Position numbers and translations under genes: made by a program
Part shown: positions 1 through 5,472 of the stretch, in pieces
Position numbering within the stretch: position 1 is the stretch's first letter
Layout of the letters: each line of letters begins with the position of its first letter
Source: Cytophagaceae bacterium UBA6715
GTDB lineage: Bacteria > Bacteroidota > Bacteroidia > Cytophagales > Spirosomataceae
DNA: 5,472 nt
Direction: 5' to 3'
NCBI GenBank assembly: GCA_002454335.1
Contig: DKIP01000041.1
Coordinates: 49,496-54,967, forward strand
The notes under the pieces: model-generated
Seen by the model: the letters and a program-made list of their open reading frames with translations, nothing else
Told to the model about the DNA's origin: nothing
Databases searched by the model: none

Positions 1-1710
1 GTCATTTCAGAAGGTGACTTTCCGGTTATTTCACCGGATAATAAAGTAGTTGCTTTCATAAAGGAAGGCCAACCGTGGATATGCAAATTGGATACCAATG
101 AGAATGAGGATTTCTTAGAAGCACCTGTTCGCTTGTTGAAAACGCGTGGTTCTGTACATTCCTTAACTTGGGCTCCAGGCGGGAAAAAAATAGCTTTTGT
201 AGCGAATCGTGGAGACCATTCATTTATCGGATATTTGGAAATGGGCAAGAATTCGGTTAATTGGGTTGATCCTTCATTTGCCAAAGATCTTAGTCCAAAT
301 TGGTCACCAGATGGTAGCCAACTAGCCTTTGTTCGTACACCCGCGGAGGGTGGTTCTGCGGATTCGTTAACCCAACGGAAGCGTATACCATGGTCGATTC
401 GAAAGGCAGGTTTAGCTGCAGGAGAAAAATCTACCTTGGTTTGGGAAGCGCCTAATACTTACCGAGGTTCGCTACCTACCACGCACGGAGGAACCAATTT
501 ACATTGGGCTCGCCAAGATCGCTTAGTTTTTACTTCTTATCATGACGGTTGGCCGCATGCTTATTCAGTTGCACCTACGGGTGGAGCGGCTTTGTTATTG
601 AGTCCAGGTGAATTTATGGTGGAACATCTGAGCGTTAGTGCCGATGGAAATTCGATTTATTTTGATGCAAATACCGGTGGAGAAGATACAGATAAGGATC
701 GCCGACATATCTGCCAAGTTTCTGTGGATAAGGCTGACATGAAAGTCTTGACACCAGGAAAAGGCATTGAGTGGACCGCTGTTTCGGTTGAAGGTGGTTA
801 TGCTTATATTGGGGCAGGGGCTCAAAAAGCACCTCAATTGATGTTGTCTATCTCTTCGACAGCTCGATCATTAACAGAAAGTTTAATCCCTGCAGAATTC
901 CCAACGAGTGCATTGGTAGAACCGAAACAAGTGATTTTTAAGTCATTGGATGGTTTGACAATTCACGGCCAAATTTTTGATAATTCGAACGGAACGCAGA
1001 AAAAACCGGCCATCATTTTTGTACACGGTGGACCTCCTCGTCAAATGCTTTTGGGCTGGCATTATTCCGATTATTATGCAAATGCCTATGCATTGAACCA
1101 GTATTTAGCGAATCAAGGTTTTGTGGTTTTGTCGGTTAATTACCGATTGGGTATTGGTTATGGCTATGATTTTCATAATCCCAAATCAGCAGGCCAATGG
1201 GGTGCTTCAGAATACCTAGACATTAAAGCGGCAGGCGAGTGGTTAGCCCAACAGTCCTTTGTAGATCCAAAGAAAATCGCCTTATATGGCGGTTCTTATG
1301 GTGGATATTTGACTGCTTTGGCATTAGCACGTGACTCTAAATTATTTGTAGCCGGAGTGGATATTCATGGAGTGCATGATTGGGCGCACCAACGAGAAAT
1401 TCCGATGGAGTTATTAACGGGTCCACACAAGGCACCGGATGCGGATTGGGCAACAAGTTTATCATATCGATCTTCACCTATTTCGTCCATCGATACGTGG
1501 AAATCGCCTGTCTTGTTTATCCATGCTGATGACGATCGCAATGTTCCATTCAGCCAAAGCATAGACTTAATCAATCGCTTGCAGAAGAAAAAGGTATCGA
1601 TGGAAACGATGGTGATTGTGGATGATACGCATCATTGGATGAAGTTTTCAAATGCCATTAAGGTATTTCAAGCGACAGCGGATTATTTAAAAGCGCAATT
1701 GACGAAATAG
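1..1710 (+). CDS. S9 (prolyl oligopeptidase) family serine peptidase, 5' end cut by window edge
   Basis: The frame is open from base 1 to the TAG at 1708-1710, giving 569 visible residues with no start codon in view. The reading before the TTG at base 88 is already propeller-like (SPDNKVVAFI, residues 11-20), so the true start lies outside the window. Residues 1 to about 295 look like a TolB/WD40-type beta-propeller, with recurring SPDG-like turns (WSPDGSQLAFVR near 100, SADGNSIYF near 213). From about 306 comes the alpha/beta-hydrolase domain. It has an HGGP oxyanion motif at 342, the nucleophile Ser432 in GGSYGGY, Asp511 in HADDDRNVP, and His544 in DDTHHW. All catalytic positions are present, so the enzyme is probably active. 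Asp511 and His544 are placed by family alignment from memory. S9 enzymes of this type cleave short peptides (dipeptidyl or acylaminoacyl peptidase activity), and many in Bacteroidota are exported. Signal peptide and exact specificity cannot be judged here. Confidence 0.93.
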   Translation, partial: VISEGDFPVISPDNKVVAFIKEGQPWICKLDTNENEDFLEAPVRLLKTRGSVHSLTWAPGGKKIAFVANRGDHSFIGYLEMGKNSVNWVDPSFAKDLSPNWSPDGSQLAFVRTPAEGGSADSLTQRKRIPWSIRKAGLAAGEKSTLVWEAPNTYRGSLPTTHGGTNLHWARQDRLVFTSYHDGWPHAYSVAPTGGAALLLSPGEFMVEHLSVSADGNSIYFDANTGGEDTDKDRRHICQVSVDKADMKVLTPGKGIEWTAVSVEGGYAYIGAGAQKAPQLMLSISSTARSLTESLIPAEFPTSALVEPKQVIFKSLDGLTIHGQIFDNSNGTQKKPAIIFVHGGPPRQMLLGWHYSDYYANAYALNQYLANQGFVVLSVNYRLGIGYGYDFHNPKSAGQWGASEYLDIKAAGEWLAQQSFVDPKKIALYGGSYGGYLTALALARDSKLFVAGVDIHGVHDWAHQREIPMELLTGPHKAPDADWATSLSYRSSPISSIDTWKSPVLFIHADDDRNVPFSQSIDLINRLQKKKVSMETMVIVDDTHHWMKFSNAIKVFQATADYLKAQLTK

Positions 1711-1730
1711 GTTAAACCCGCGTTTTTAGC

Positions 1731-1739
1731 TAATTTTGC
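1731..1739 (+). promoter_or_regulatory. Bacteroidota-type -7 promoter box of the ygiQ gene
   Basis: TAATTTTGC matches the Bacteroidota primary-sigma -7 consensus TAnnTTTG at every fixed position. It ends three bases before the ATG at 1743, so transcription would start at or within a few bases of the start codon, giving a leaderless or nearly leaderless mRNA. No TTG lies at the usual 17-23 bases upstream. The nearest, TTGAC at 1699-1703 inside the end of the peptidase gene, is too far. Promoter assignment therefore rests on the -7 box alone. Confidence 0.6.
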
Positions 1740-1742
1740 AGC

Positions 1743-3602
1743 ATGCAAGAAAGACCGATTACCGACTGGCTTCCATTGACAAAAAAGGAAGTAGAAAAGC
1801 GTGGCTGGGATGAGCTAGACGTCATTCTGATTTCAGGTGATGCCTATGTTGATCATCCGGCGTTTGGAACGGCGGTTATTGGTCGGATTATGGAGAGTGA
1901 AGGCCTGAAGGTTGGCATTGTGGCACAGCCCAATTGGCAAGATGACTTGCGTGATTTTAAGAAATTAGGTAAACCCAAATACTTTTTTGGCGTAACGGCA
2001 GGTTGTATGGATTCCATGGTGAATCATTATACGGCGAATAAGCGATTACGTTCCAATGATTCCTATACACCGGGTGGTGAGGCGGGTTTTCGTCCGGATT
2101 ATGCCACGACGGTTTATTCCAAAATACTAAAAGAGATTTATCCGGATGTCCCTGTGTTAATTGGGGGTATCGAGGCATCCTTGCGTCGTGTGACGCATTA
2201 TGATTATTGGGCGGATAAATTATTCCCATCGATTTTAGTGGATTCCCAAGCGGATATGTTGGTCTACGGCATGGGCGAACAACCCTTGCGGGAGATTATT
2301 CGGGGCGTGAAATCGGGTAAGCAATTGGCTGAATTAACAGACATTAACCAAGTGGCCTTTCTTCAAAAGCAATCGGAGCCCTTGCCTGTCGTGGGTGATT
2401 GGGAAACGGTTGAGTTGGCCAGTCACGAAGTTTGTTTGCAGGATAAGATTAAGTATGCGTCCAACTTTAAGATAGTGGAGGTGGAGTCGAATAAGTGGCA
2501 GGCTAATCGGATTACCCAAGCCGTAGGCGAGGATCTTTTGGTGATTAATCCTCCCTTTAAGACAATGGAAGAGGCGGAGATGGATAAATCCTTTGATTTG
2601 CCTTACACGCGCTTACCACATCCAAAATACAAGAAACGTGGGCCGATTCCGGCTTATGAGATGATTAAGTTTTCGGTGAATATGCATCGCGGATGTTTTG
2701 GGGGATGTAGTTTTTGTACGATTTCCGCACATCAAGGGAAGTTTATTGCGTCCCGGAGTGAGAAGTCAATCATGAAAGAAGTTGATCAAATCACGAAGCA
2801 GCCGGATTTCAAGGGATATTTATCGGATTTGGGAGGGCCCTCGGCCAACATGTATCGCATGAAGGGGAAGGATGAGTCGATTTGTGCCAAATGTGTGAGT
2901 CCATCGTGTATTCACCCAGTGATTTGTAATAATTTGGATACGAATCATACCCCTTTGACGGATATTTACCGGAAGGTGGATGCGCATCCGGGCATTAAGA
3001 AAGCCTTTGTGGGATCCGGCGTGCGTTATGATTTATTGGTCGATGACTTCAATAAAAATAATCAGGATGGGAACCACGACGAATACATGGAGCAATTGAT
3101 TACGCGCCATGTTTCAGGCCGATTGAAAGTTGCGCCTGAGCATACTTCGGATGCGACCTTACGCGTGATGCGGAAGCCATCGTTCAAATATTTTCATGCG
3201 TTTAAGAAGAAATACGACGAGATTTCTGCCAAATTTGGCCTAAAACAGCCTTTAATTCCCTATTTTATTTCATCGCATCCGGGATGTGAGGAGGAAGATA
3301 TGGCGAATTTGGCGGCTGAAACTAAGGATCTTGGATTCCAGTTGGAGCAAGTACAGGATTTCACCCCTACACCTATGACTGTGGCTGAGGTGATTTATTA
3401 TTCGGGTGTTCATCCTTATACTTTGCAGCCCATTAAAACAGCGAAGACCCGGGAAGAGAAGCAGAACCAGAATAAGTATTTTTTCTGGTATAAGGCGGAG
3501 TATAAAGATTGGATTCGGAATCGTTTGACGTATTTGAAGCGACCGGATTTGGCTCAGCGCCTATTAGGATTTAGAAATAACAAAACCGGTTGGAAGAAAT
3601 AG
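1743..3602 (+). CDS. ygiQ: YgiQ family radical SAM protein
   Basis: This 619-residue protein belongs to the YgiQ (UPF0313) family, whose reaction is not established. The radical SAM signature is Cys318-x3-Cys322-x2-Cys325 (CFGGCSFC), which binds the 4Fe-4S cluster that cleaves S-adenosylmethionine. Before it lies the family N-terminal domain (residues 1 to about 300), with PGGEAGFRPDY near 117 and LIGGIEASLRR near 139. After it come a second cysteine group (Cys381, 384, 389, 395), then GSGVRYDLLVDD, KVAPEHTSDATL and YFISSHPGC, all typical of the family. The end, from about DFTPTPMTVAEV, matches the C-terminal DUF3362 region. The protein stops soon after this, without the basic, proline-rich tail I recall in the longer (over 700 aa) E. 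coli YgiQ. The ATG at 1743 is supported by the adjacent -7 box and a family-like N-terminus (RPITDWLPLTKKEVEKRGWDELD). It starts 32 bases after the peptidase gene but probably has its own promoter. Confidence 0.95.
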   Translation: MQERPITDWLPLTKKEVEKRGWDELDVILISGDAYVDHPAFGTAVIGRIMESEGLKVGIVAQPNWQDDLRDFKKLGKPKYFFGVTAGCMDSMVNHYTANKRLRSNDSYTPGGEAGFRPDYATTVYSKILKEIYPDVPVLIGGIEASLRRVTHYDYWADKLFPSILVDSQADMLVYGMGEQPLREIIRGVKSGKQLAELTDINQVAFLQKQSEPLPVVGDWETVELASHEVCLQDKIKYASNFKIVEVESNKWQANRITQAVGEDLLVINPPFKTMEEAEMDKSFDLPYTRLPHPKYKKRGPIPAYEMIKFSVNMHRGCFGGCSFCTISAHQGKFIASRSEKSIMKEVDQITKQPDFKGYLSDLGGPSANMYRMKGKDESICAKCVSPSCIHPVICNNLDTNHTPLTDIYRKVDAHPGIKKAFVGSGVRYDLLVDDFNKNNQDGNHDEYMEQLITRHVSGRLKVAPEHTSDATLRVMRKPSFKYFHAFKKKYDEISAKFGLKQPLIPYFISSHPGCEEEDMANLAAETKDLGFQLEQVQDFTPTPMTVAEVIYYSGVHPYTLQPIKTAKTREEKQNQNKYFFWYKAEYKDWIRNRLTYLKRPDLAQRLLGFRNNKTGWKK

Positions 3603-3640
3603 TTCTGACCACATTTTATTAACCAAAAAACAAGAATACA

Positions 3641-3868
3641 ATGGATGAGAATGAAGAATTAATCGTTCGCGATAGCAACGGTGCTGTATTGAAAGATGGC
3701 GATTCGGTTACGGTAATCAAAGATTTGAAGGTGCGTGGTTCATCGAGCGTGATCAAGCGCGGTACGATGGTCAAGAACATTCGTTTGACTGATGATGCTG
3801 ATGAAATTGAGGGGAAAGTGGAGAAGTCGATGATGGTGTTGAGAACGGAGTTTTTGAAGAAGGCGTAG
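3641..3868 (+). CDS. Short PhnA/YjdM-domain protein without zinc ribbon
   Basis: This 75-residue protein is nearly all PhnA domain (YjdM family C-terminal part). The segments LIVRDSNGAVLKDGDSVTVI (7-26), KDLKVRGSSSVIKRGT (27-42), VKNIRL and the closing LRTEFLKKA line up with the end of E. coli YjdM as I recall it. The four-cysteine zinc ribbon that precedes this domain in E. coli is absent. A TAA in the same frame at 3620-3622 rules out an extension upstream, so the short form is real and not a mis-called start. The family name comes from the E. coli phn region, but a role in phosphonate use is not established for this domain. The protein is acidic at its N-terminus, with no signal peptide or membrane segment, and so is probably cytoplasmic. 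It lies 38 bases after ygiQ, with an A-rich leader and no Shine-Dalgarno, and is followed by a terminator at 3947-3981. It may be transcribed from ygiQ. Confidence 0.88.
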   Translation: MDENEELIVRDSNGAVLKDGDSVTVIKDLKVRGSSSVIKRGTMVKNIRLTDDADEIEGKVEKSMMVLRTEFLKKA

Positions 3869-3880
3869 GGGAAAGTTGCT

Positions 3881-3917
3881 AGTCCGGAGGGAAAAAGTAC
3901 GGAGGCATTCTTACCTC
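3881..3917 (+). repeat. Imperfect direct repeat, copy A
   Basis: AGTCCGGAGGGAA is followed by a purine-rich stretch, GGAG, and then ATTCTTAC. The same order of blocks recurs at 4012-4056, with an extra 8 or so bases before ATTCTTAC. The two copies bracket the terminator hairpin. Non-coding. Confidence 0.6.
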
Positions 3918-3937
3918 TAACGTCTAAACTTATTTAA

Positions 3938-3953
3938 CGTCCGAAGTCCGAAG
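3938..3953 (+). repeat. Tandem TCCGAAG heptamer, two copies
   Basis: TCCGAAG occurs twice head to tail (3940-3946 and 3947-3953). Either copy can pair with CTTCGGA at 3969-3975, so the left arm of the terminator is duplicated. The unit shares the 7-base period and AGTCCG core of the other arrays in this gap. Confidence 0.65.
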
Positions 3954-3981
3954 GTGTTTACTGGGTGGCTTCGGATTTTTT
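3947..3981 (+). terminator. Rho-independent terminator after the PhnA-domain gene
   Basis: TCCGAAG (3947-3953) pairs perfectly with CTTCGGA (3969-3975) across a 15-base loop, and six T residues (3976-3981) follow at once. It lies about 80 bases after the PhnA-domain stop codon and points the right way to end the plus-strand transcript. On the minus strand no T-run follows the stem, so it is not a terminator for rmuC. Confidence 0.75.
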
Positions 3982-3983
3982 AA

Positions 3984-4025
3984 AGTCGCTAGCCGCTAGT
4001 CGGCAGTCGTCAGTCCGGAGGGAAT
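3984..4025 (+). repeat. Degenerate AGTCxxx heptamer array, left of rmuC
   Basis: The units read in register as AGTCGCT, AGCCGCT, AGTCGGC, AGTCGTC, AGTCCGG, then a decayed AGGGAAT. The 7-base period is clear although the last three bases of the unit vary. The string AGTCGTCAGTC (4005-4015) recurs exactly at 5424-5434, in the same orientation on the other side of rmuC. Confidence 0.75.
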
Positions 4026-4043
4026 GAGTCCGGAGTCTAGCGG
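3993..4043. repeat. Nested inverted repeat in the convergent gap
   Basis: CCGCTAG (3993-3999) and CTAGCGG (4037-4043) are perfect inverse complements 37 bases apart. Between them the self-complementary TCCGGA occurs twice (4014-4019 and 4029-4034), able to form an inner 6-base-pair hairpin with a 9-base loop. No T-run follows on either strand, so it is not an intrinsic terminator. It could still fold in the 3' tail of the rmuC transcript. Confidence 0.5.
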
Positions 4044-4056
4044 AATTCTTACTTCT
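4012..4056 (+). repeat. Imperfect direct repeat, copy B
   Basis: This is the second copy of the block at 3881-3917. AGTCCGGAGGGAA is identical, then GAGTCCGGAG, an insertion containing CTAGCGG, and the shared ATTCTTAC (4045-4052). It overlaps the end of the AGTCxxx array. Confidence 0.6.
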
Positions 4057-4058
4057 TC

Positions 4059-4093
4059 ACTCTTAACTCTTAACTCTTCACTCTTCACTCCAA
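4059..4093 (+). repeat. ACTCTTM tandem heptamer array next to the rmuC stop
   Basis: Five units in exact 7-base register: ACTCTTA, ACTCTTA, ACTCTTC, ACTCTTC and a degenerate ACTCCAA. An off-register ACTTCTTC precedes them at 4051-4058. The array ends one base before the rmuC stop codon (complement of 4095-4097), so on the rmuC strand the message runs straight from its stop into TAAGAGT-type repeats. Confidence 0.8.
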
Positions 4094-4094
4094 C

Positions 4095-5375
4095 TTATTC
4101 CTCCTCAACCTCATCTTCTTCGTCCTGAATCAATCCTTGGTTCAATTTTTTGGTGGATTTGATACCTAGTTTGTGTAGTTTTTCGGCCCGACTGACAAGG
4201 TTTCCTTTTCCTGTACTGAGTTTGTTTAGGGCGCCAGCGTGGGCATCTTCAGCTCGTTTCATGTGTTTGCCTACGTCTTCCATGTCTTGGGTGAATGAGA
4301 CGAATTTGTCGTAAAGATCACCAGCTTGTCGAGCAATTTCGATGGCATTCCGTGTTTGGTATTCAGTCTTCCAAACGGATGCGATCGTACGCAAGGTTGC
4401 CAATAGGGTAGAAGGGGATACCAAAACGATTTTACGTTCCCAGGCGTAATTAAACAAGGTCGTATCTTGGCTGATGGTTGCCACAAAACCTGATTCAATC
4501 GGAATGAATAGGAGGGTGAAGTCGGGGCTATTTAAGTCAAGACCTGTATGGTAATCTTTGGCAGATAATAATTTGATGTGGGATTTAAGCGACTCGATAT
4601 GTTCTTTGAGTGCTTGATCTTTCTCAAGGGTACCTTCTTCTGCGCTCGTATAGCGTTCGTAGGCGGTCAAAGACACTTTGGAGTCGATGATGAGGTTTTT
4701 GTTATCGGGTAAGAAGATAACCGCATCGGGTTTAATCGTTTCGTTTATCTGATTTTTAGTGACAAATTGTGTCTCGTATTCCATGCCTTTTTTGAGGCCT
4801 GAGCTTTCCAAAACGCGTTCTAAAATCATTTCACCCCAGTTTCCTTGGGATTTATTTGAGCCTTTCAGGGCATTTGTGAGGTCTTCGGTTTTTTGGGTAA
4901 CGGTTTGATTGAGGTTTGTTAGATTTTTGATTTGCTCCAAAAGCACCGTGTTTTGATGTAAGGAGTTTTTTTGGCCTTCGTTGACCTGAGTCTCAAATGC
5001 CAATAGTTTTTCCTTGAGTGGGTTTAATACGTCGTTTAATTTAACTTGTTGCTGATCGCTTAGCATTCGGCCTTGTCTTAACACGGACTCATTGCTAATA
5101 TCCGTTAGCATTTTACGCAATTTATCTTCGTCGGCCTTCTGGCTTTCCACTGTTGCTTTCAGCGTTTCATTTTGTCCTTCGAGTTGGGACAATTTACCAA
5201 ACATCGTTTTGTTCTCTTGTTCCAAAGCTTCGGTTTTAGCTTGTAAACCTGCCAGTTGGCTTAATTGGCTGTTCAAGACGGTGATTTTACCTTGGAGTAG
5301 GAGGTAGGCTGCTCCGGCTCCGACTATAATTGCGAGAATGATGTAGATAATTGTCATGAAGTAAAAGTAAATCAT
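4095..5375 (-). CDS. rmuC: RmuC family protein (membrane-anchored, nuclease-like)
   Basis: This 426-residue protein has the full RmuC layout. A single N-terminal membrane helix (about residues 7-27) is followed by a long coiled coil rich in Gln, Glu, Leu and Lys (about 30-170). The RmuC domain then runs to about 400. Its hallmarks are GNWGEMILERVLESSGL (178-194), PDAVIFLPDNKNLIIDSKVS (216-235), FTLLFIPIESGF (286-297) and the SPSTLLATLRT region (320-330). Pro216-Asp217 with Asp231-Ser-Lys233 fits a PD-(D/E)XK nuclease-type core. In E. coli, RmuC limits recombination at inverted repeats, but its biochemistry is not well defined. The tail is strongly acidic (418-426). Two starts are possible: ATG at 5373-5375, given here, or ATG at 5355-5357, which begins MTIIYIILA and puts the membrane helix at the very N-terminus. 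It is transcribed towards the plus-strand genes, with its own promoter to the right. Confidence 0.94.
   Translation of the reverse strand: MIYFYFMTIIYIILAIIVGAGAAYLLLQGKITVLNSQLSQLAGLQAKTEALEQENKTMFGKLSQLEGQNETLKATVESQKADEDKLRKMLTDISNESVLRQGRMLSDQQQVKLNDVLNPLKEKLLAFETQVNEGQKNSLHQNTVLLEQIKNLTNLNQTVTQKTEDLTNALKGSNKSQGNWGEMILERVLESSGLKKGMEYETQFVTKNQINETIKPDAVIFLPDNKNLIIDSKVSLTAYERYTSAEEGTLEKDQALKEHIESLKSHIKLLSAKDYHTGLDLNSPDFTLLFIPIESGFVATISQDTTLFNYAWERKIVLVSPSTLLATLRTIASVWKTEYQTRNAIEIARQAGDLYDKFVSFTQDMEDVGKHMKRAEDAHAGALNKLSTGKGNLVSRAEKLHKLGIKSTKKLNQGLIQDEEDEVEEE
5362..5369 (-). promoter_or_regulatory. Possible -7 box for the internal rmuC start
   Basis: On the minus strand this reads TACTTTTA, one mismatch from TAnnTTTG. 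Its distance to the ATG at 5355-5357 equals that between the ygiQ -7 box and its ATG. If used, the rmuC message would be leaderless and begin at MTIIYIILA. The terminal G, which is normally conserved, is missing, so this is only a candidate. Confidence 0.25.
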
Positions 5376-5388
5376 TAGGGGGTAATTA

Positions 5389-5396
5389 CAAAGTTG
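5389..5396 (-). promoter_or_regulatory. Possible -7 box upstream of rmuC
   Basis: On the minus strand this reads CAACTTTG, a match to TAnnTTTG except for the first base. It would place the transcript start some 5-10 bases before the ATG at 5373-5375. No convincing -33 TTG is seen at the expected distance. It competes with the candidate at 5362-5369. Confidence 0.35.
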
Positions 5397-5423
5397 GGGA
5401 TAGGTAAATGAGTGACAGAATTT

Positions 5424-5472
5424 AGTCGTCAGTCGCTAGTCGCTAGTCGCTAGTCGTTAGTCATATGTCAGG
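5424..5472 (+). repeat. AGTCGCT tandem heptamer array, right of rmuC, runs to window edge
   Basis: Seven units in perfect 7-base register: AGTCGTC, AGTCGCT three times, AGTCGTT, AGTCATA and TGTCAGG. The three central copies are identical, and decay increases to the right. The array reaches the last base and may continue. It is the same family and orientation as the array at 3984-4025, sharing AGTCGTCAGTC exactly. It lies within the upstream region of rmuC, about 30 bases beyond the candidate -7 box. No gene is visible in 5376-5472. Confidence 0.85.

Noticed and set aside
88..90. TTG at 88 as the start of the S9 peptidase
   Set aside because: The frame is open to base 1 and already encodes propeller-type sequence before this codon, so the gene is simply cut by the window edge.
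595..837. Minus-strand open frames of 65-80 codons inside the peptidase gene (also 1365-1574)
   Set aside because: They lie wholly inside a well-supported gene, have no recognisable domain and look like low-complexity antisense translation.
1711..1730. Weak hairpin between the peptidase and ygiQ genes, followed by TAATTTT
   Set aside because: The stem has about six pairs, mostly A-U with a G-U wobble, and overlaps the ygiQ promoter. It is too weak to call a terminator.
1957..2519. Minus-strand open frames inside ygiQ
   Set aside because: They are antisense to conserved YgiQ coding sequence and lack family features or start signals.
3600..3607. TAGTTCTG as a -7 box for the PhnA-domain gene
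   Set aside because: It has one mismatch in the TTTG core, overlaps the ygiQ stop codon and has no -33 partner. It could easily be chance.
3641..3868. Phosphonate-use operon
   Set aside because: Only a PhnA-domain protein is present. No C-P lyase, transporter or phosphonatase gene is nearby, and the domain itself has no proven phosphonate role.
3881..4093. CRISPR array or integration site in the convergent gap
   Set aside because: The units are 7 bases and contiguous, without spacers of uniform length. No cas gene, integrase, tRNA or transposase is in the window.
4271..4498. Second minus-strand frame inside rmuC, and a plus-strand frame at 5092-5307
   Set aside because: Both overlap conserved RmuC sequence or its coiled coil. 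The plus-strand one is rich in Ser and Leu, as expected from the complement of Gln/Lys/Glu codons.

Overview
This window looks like ordinary chromosomal DNA of a bacterium from the phylum Bacteroidota. Three things suggest this. The start of the radical SAM gene carries a perfect TAnnTTTG-type -7 box. None of the gene starts has a purine-rich Shine-Dalgarno sequence. All four proteins have the form common in that phylum. A Cytophagales-like host is possible, but this is a guess from style and not a demonstrated placement.

Layout. The left edge cuts into a prolyl-oligopeptidase-family serine peptidase (bases 1-1710, +), whose beta-propeller end lies partly outside the window. After a 32-base gap comes a YgiQ-type radical SAM protein (1743-3602, +). 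A short stand-alone PhnA/YjdM-domain protein follows after 38 bases (3641-3868, +). On the opposite strand, converging on these, is an RmuC-family protein (4095-5375, -). The convergent gap 3869-4094 holds a rho-independent terminator for the plus-strand genes and a dense set of short repeats. The right edge (5376-5472) holds the rmuC upstream region and another repeat array.

How the genes relate. The three plus-strand genes are close enough to be co-transcribed, but they share no obvious pathway: a peptidase, a radical SAM enzyme of unknown reaction, and a small protein of unknown role. ygiQ appears to have its own promoter, so a strict operon is not required. rmuC is a separate, divergently oriented unit linked to DNA recombination or nuclease functions.

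The most unusual signal is non-coding. Several short tandem arrays with a 7-base period occupy the intergenic DNA. AGTCxxx-type heptamers lie on both sides of rmuC, and an ACTCTTM heptamer array abuts its stop codon. I found no evidence for a new defence, mobile or biosynthetic system here.
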